A DNA stretch of 64,000 nt from Gammaproteobacteria bacterium (GTDB lineage Bacteria > Pseudomonadota > Gammaproteobacteria > Competibacterales > Competibacteraceae). The stretch covers positions 21,069 to 85,068 of the forward strand of contig JADLEK010000004.1 of assembly GCA_020846135.1 (NCBI GenBank), read 5' to 3'. Under the pieces are notes generated by a model. That model was not told where the DNA came from. It was given only the letters and a program-made list of their open reading frames with translations, and made no database searches. A program made the translations under genes and the position numbers. Below, piece after piece: positions 61,134 to 64,000 of the stretch. The first letter of the stretch is position 1. Every line of letters starts with the position of its first letter.

Positions 61134-61447
61134 TTACCATCGGCGCCCCGCGCCTCCACCTGCTGATTCCTGACCACCTTGCCCGTAACGATCAGCAGCA
61201 GGGACAACACTAGCCAAACCCCCGATGCCGCTGGCGGGCCGGCGCACTTGGATATGCCCGCTTTGTCCCAGTTCGTCGAATTCGCTTTCCATGTCGCGAG
61301 CCAGTTGGCGCAGGGCGGGAGCAGGTTCGGAAACGATCAGGGTGATGAAGGCTTCGCGGGCAAGCCGGTGATGGCGTCGCGCAGGTCAGGCGCGTGGCCG
61401 TAGGTTTTGAAAGCGTCGAGAACGTAGTCGAGTAGATCGAGGGTCAT
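61134..61447 (-). pseudogene. Frameshifted small gene downstream of fcl
   Basis: The minus strand starts [20 protein letters not shown] in one frame (ATG 61447). After DLRDAITG the sense continues in a second frame as LAREAFITLIVSEPAPALRQ and DMESEFDELGQSGHIQVRRP, so one base has been lost near 61361. The start overlaps the fcl stop by ATGA. The family is not recognised. The tail after about 61250 is less certain. Confidence 0.6.
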
Positions 61448-62493
61448 CGCCTATCTCCCGCTGCGCTTTCCACGACATACCAGTCATAGGTGGTTTTGAG
61501 GCCGGTGGGCAGGTCGATCTGCGCGCGCCAGCCCAGGTCGGCCAGACGCGACACCTCCAGCAATTTTTGCGGCGTGCCGTCGGGTTTCGTCGCGTCGAAA
61601 ACAATCTCGCCATCGTAACCGACGACCCGGGCAATCTGTTCAGCCAGTTCGCGAATGGTCACATCCGCGCCGATGCCGATATTGACCAGGGCGGTGGAAT
61701 CGGTGTGCAACCCGATGTGAAGGCAGGCGGCGGCCATATCGTCCACATACAGGAATTCGCGCCGGGGCGCACCGGTGCCCCAGAGCAGAACGCAGGGCGC
61801 GGTGGGCGGATACGGGGGAATACCGAGACTTTGCTGGAGATCGGCGGGGATCGGGCCAAAGCGGGCAACATCTTCAGCGATGCCGGCCCAGTCGCCGGCT
61901 TGCGCCCGTTTCGCCAGGTGGAATTTGCGGATCAGCGCCGGCAGGACATGGGAGTTTTGCAGGTCGAAATTGTCGCCCGTTCCGTAGAGATTGGTTGGCA
62001 TGACCGGGACAAACGAGGTTCCGTATTGCCGGTTGTAGGCGTCGCACATTTCCACCCCGGCGATCTTGGCGATGGCGTAGGGCGCATTGGTCGGCTCCAG
62101 CGGTCCGGTGAGCAGGGCGTCTTCGCGGATCGGCTGGGGAGCCAGTTGCGGGTAAATGCACGAACTGCCGAGAAAGATCAGCCGCTGGACGCCGGCGAGA
62201 TACGCCTGTTGGAAAACATTGACCTGCATCGTCAGGTTTTCGTAAATGAACTGAGCGCGATAGACATTGTTGGCGTGGATACCGCCGACTTTAGCGGCGG
62301 CCAGGAACACGACAGCGGGGCGTTCCTCGGCGAAGAAGCGGGCGGTGGCGGCCTGATCGAGCAGATCCAGTTCGGCGTGGGTGCGCAACACCAGGTTCGT
62401 GTAGTTCTGGGCGCGCAGGGTGCGCACCAGGGCGGAGCCGACCAGGCCGCCATGGCCGGCGACGTAGATTTTAGCGTCGTGAGAAATGCTCAT
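61444..62493 (-). CDS. fcl: GDP-L-fucose synthase
   Basis: 349 residues. Short-chain dehydrogenase with N-terminal [12 protein letters not shown], the catalytic YAIAK motif and the [20 protein letters not shown] segment of the family. It converts the GDP-4-keto-6-deoxymannose from Gmd to GDP-L-fucose with NADPH. An insertion of about 35 residues ([20 protein letters not shown] and following) lies before the [18 protein letters not shown] motif, which makes it longer than the E. coli enzyme. It starts 17 bases after gmd. Confidence 0.93.
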   Translation of the reverse strand: MSISHDAKIYVAGHGGLVGSALVRTLRAQNYTNLVLRTHAELDLLDQAATARFFAEERPAVVFLAAAKVGGIHANNVYRAQFIYENLTMQVNVFQQAYLAGVQRLIFLGSSCIYPQLAPQPIREDALLTGPLEPTNAPYAIAKIAGVEMCDAYNRQYGTSFVPVMPTNLYGTGDNFDLQNSHVLPALIRKFHLAKRAQAGDWAGIAEDVARFGPIPADLQQSLGIPPYPPTAPCVLLWGTGAPRREFLYVDDMAAACLHIGLHTDSTALVNIGIGADVTIRELAEQIARVVGYDGEIVFDATKPDGTPQKLLEVSRLADLGWRAQIDLPTGLKTTYDWYVVESAAGDRR

Positions 62494-62510
62494 AGCGCTT
62501 ACCTTAAGCC

Positions 62511-63599
62511 TTATTCTTCAGGGCGATGGATTTCGAACCCGTGGGTTTGGCACAACTGATCGCGTTGGGCTTCCTGGAGGTCGGCCTCGACCATGGTTTT
62601 CACCAGTTCCGGGAAGCACATCTGCGGTTCCCAGCCGAGGATATTTTTCGCCTTGGTCGGGTCGCCGAGCAGAAATTCTACTTCAGTGGGCCGGAAGTAG
62701 CGCGGGTCAATGCGCACCAGCACTTGCCCGGTGCGGGCGTCCCGGCCCACTTCATCGACGCCGGTTCCGCTCCATTCCAGCGGGTAGTGCAGTTCCTGAA
62801 AGGCCCGTTCGACGAATTCGCGCACGGTGCGGGTTTCCCCGGTGGCGATCACATAGTCGTCGGGGGCGTCCTGTTGCAGCATCAACCACATCGCGCGGAC
62901 AAAATCCCGGGCGTAGCCCCAATCGCGTTTCGAGTCGAGGTTCCCCAGATACAGAGCCTGTTGTGTGCCGAGGTAGATGCGGGCGACGGCGCGGGTGATC
63001 TTGCGGGTGACGAAGGTTTCGCCGCGCAGGGGCGATTCATGGTTGAACAGAATGCCGTTGCTGGCGTGCATTCCGTAGGCTTCGCGGTAGTTGACGGTGA
63101 TCCAGTAGCCGTAGACCTTGGCCGCGCCGTAGGGGCTGCGCGGGTAGAAGGGGGTGGTTTCCTTCTGCGGAATTTCCCGGACCTGACCGAACATTTCACT
63201 GGTGGAGGCCTGGTAGAAACGGGTTTTCTGTTCCAGGCCGAGAATGCGGATGCCTTCCAGAATGCGCAGGGTACCGAGGGCGTCGGAATTGGCGGTGTAT
63301 TCGGGCGCTTCGAAGGAGACGGCGACGTGGCTTTGCGCGGCGAGGTTATAGAGTTCGTCGGGCTGAACCTGTTGCAGGATGCGGACCAGGCTGGTGGTGT
63401 CGGTCAGGTCGCCATGATGGAGGATGAACCGGCGGTCGGTCTCGTGCGGGTCCTGGTAGAGATGGTCGATCCGCTGGGTGTTGAACAAGGAGGAGCGGCG
63501 TTTAACGCCGTGGACGGTGTAGCCTTTGTTCAGCAGGAATTCGGCGAGATACGCGCCGTCCTGGCCGGTGATGCCGGTGATCAGTGCGGTTTTGCTCAT
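62511..63599 (-). CDS. gmd: GDP-mannose 4,6-dehydratase
   Basis: 362 residues. NAD(P)-binding [15 protein letters not shown], the [17 protein letters not shown] segment and catalytic [12 protein letters not shown] are all intact. It makes GDP-4-keto-6-deoxy-mannose, the substrate of the adjacent fcl product. Its start abuts the stop of the upstream glycosyltransferase, so the genes form one operon. Confidence 0.96.
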   Translation of the reverse strand: MSKTALITGITGQDGAYLAEFLLNKGYTVHGVKRRSSLFNTQRIDHLYQDPHETDRRFILHHGDLTDTTSLVRILQQVQPDELYNLAAQSHVAVSFEAPEYTANSDALGTLRILEGIRILGLEQKTRFYQASTSEMFGQVREIPQKETTPFYPRSPYGAAKVYGYWITVNYREAYGMHASNGILFNHESPLRGETFVTRKITRAVARIYLGTQQALYLGNLDSKRDWGYARDFVRAMWLMLQQDAPDDYVIATGETRTVREFVERAFQELHYPLEWSGTGVDEVGRDARTGQVLVRIDPRYFRPTEVEFLLGDPTKAKNILGWEPQMCFPELVKTMVEADLQEAQRDQLCQTHGFEIHRPEE

Positions 63600-64000
63600 T
63601 CAACTTTTCCCTTTAAATCTGGCAAGAAAGAATTGGGGTGCTTTAGACAGGTTTTTCCAGGCCAGCGCACCGAGTCCGCCGATCTGATTGGCGCGCAGCG
63701 CCTGATAATCCTCCCGGGACTTGCGCAGGATATGGCGCAAGGAGCGGTTGCTGATGCCGCCTAGGCGCATCCGCACCAGCACCTGCGGCAGATACACCAC
63801 CCGGCCGGTCAGTCGGCTCAGCACCCGCAACATCAGGTCATAATCGGCGGCGATCCGGTAGCGCAGATCGAAAACCCCGTGGCGTTCATACAGCGCACGG
63901 CGCAGGTACAGGGTTGGGTGCGGTGGCATCCAGCCCCAATGCAGCCGGGCCGGTTGGTATGCGCCAGCGCGCCAGTAGCGGATCACCCGGTCGGTATCGG
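63600..64000 (-). CDS. Glycosyltransferase family 2, C-terminal part
   Basis: Partial; the frame is open to the window edge. PTLYLRRALYERHGVFDLRY followed by RIAADYDLMLRVLSRL is the typical end of the GT2 nucleotide-binding domain (the D-LMLR acceptor-site motif). It ends with a basic tail. Next to gmd and fcl, it probably acts on a fucose- or rhamnose-containing surface glycan (inference). Confidence 0.82.
   Translation of the reverse strand, partial: DTDRVIRYWRAGAYQPARLHWGWMPPHPTLYLRRALYERHGVFDLRYRIAADYDLMLRVLSRLTGRVVYLPQVLVRMRLGGISNRSLRHILRKSREDYQALRANQIGGLGALAWKNLSKAPQFFLARFKGKS

Noticed and set aside
62526..63764. A 412-codon plus-strand frame opposite gmd
   Set aside because: Mirror frame of a clear gmd gene; no recognisable domain.

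Overview
The window is one 64 kb stretch of GC-rich bacterial chromosome with tightly packed genes on both strands. Gene content suggests a gammaproteobacterium: MetZ-type methionine synthesis, FlgM/FlgN with a textbook sigma-28 promoter, a sigma-32 promoter before an hsp20 gene, REP-like elements, several c-di-GMP proteins and a CbiMNQO cobalt transporter. A Competibacter-like relative is possible, but I cannot prove the genus. There are no rRNA genes, no intact tRNA genes and no CRISPR array.

Layout. (1) 1-3.6 kb: the 3' end of metZ, then a minus-strand group of two glycosyltransferases and a hexapeptide acetyltransferase. (2) 3.6-8.3 kb: a minus-strand operon leuC-leuD-cimA-leuB, in which citramalate synthase replaces leuA, so LeuCDB can serve both the isoleucine and leucine routes. 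(3) 8.5-10.7 kb: a Tat/lipoprotein-type serine hydrolase. (4) 11.0-14.0 kb: a cobalamin riboswitch followed by cbiMNQO. (5) 14.0-17.6 kb: an XPB-type helicase with a translationally coupled partner. (6) 17.7-22 kb: a lone receiver protein, a secreted protein and a hybrid histidine kinase. (7) 22-35.8 kb: signalling and envelope genes (HDOD-degenerate GGDEF, GGDEF, PAS/GAF/GGDEF, RarD, a large glycosidase-like protein, YihY/BrkB, patatin), with gene remnants and dispersed repeats between them.

(8) 35.8-47.2 kb: an accessory, defence-flavoured region. It holds a 1415-residue TIR/CHAT-like/NTPase/TPR protein, Hsp20, an MDR dehydrogenase, a CDP-alcohol phosphatidyltransferase, a Phd/VapC toxin-antitoxin pair, an MmeI-like single-chain restriction-modification enzyme and a truncated AAA-ATPase/nuclease gene. 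(9) 47.3-51.6 kb: a sulfatase-fold membrane protein, a small unknown protein and a Sel1-repeat protein. (10) 51.9-56.6 kb: a six-gene ter (TerD/TerA/TerB/TerC) stress cluster. (11) 56.7-58.9 kb: flgMN under sigma-28, then a BMP-type lipoprotein. (12) 59.2-61.4 kb: a gene graveyard with a helicase fragment, a multiply frameshifted tyrosine integrase, a tRNA-Val 3'-half next to it (a likely attachment site), a ribbon-helix-helix-like gene and another frameshifted gene. (13) 61.4-64 kb: GDP-fucose synthesis (gmd, fcl) and a partial glycosyltransferase, the edge of a polysaccharide locus.

The most unusual items are the TIR/CHAT-like/NTPase/TPR protein, in which the CHAT histidine appears lost; the receiver/secreted protein/hybrid kinase trio; the XPB pair; the heptad ribosome-binding repeat before leuB; and a 150-bp hairpin repeat that supplies the C-termini and stop codons of two converging genes. 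Frames and boundaries were read by eye. Family assignments come from motif recognition, not from database searches.
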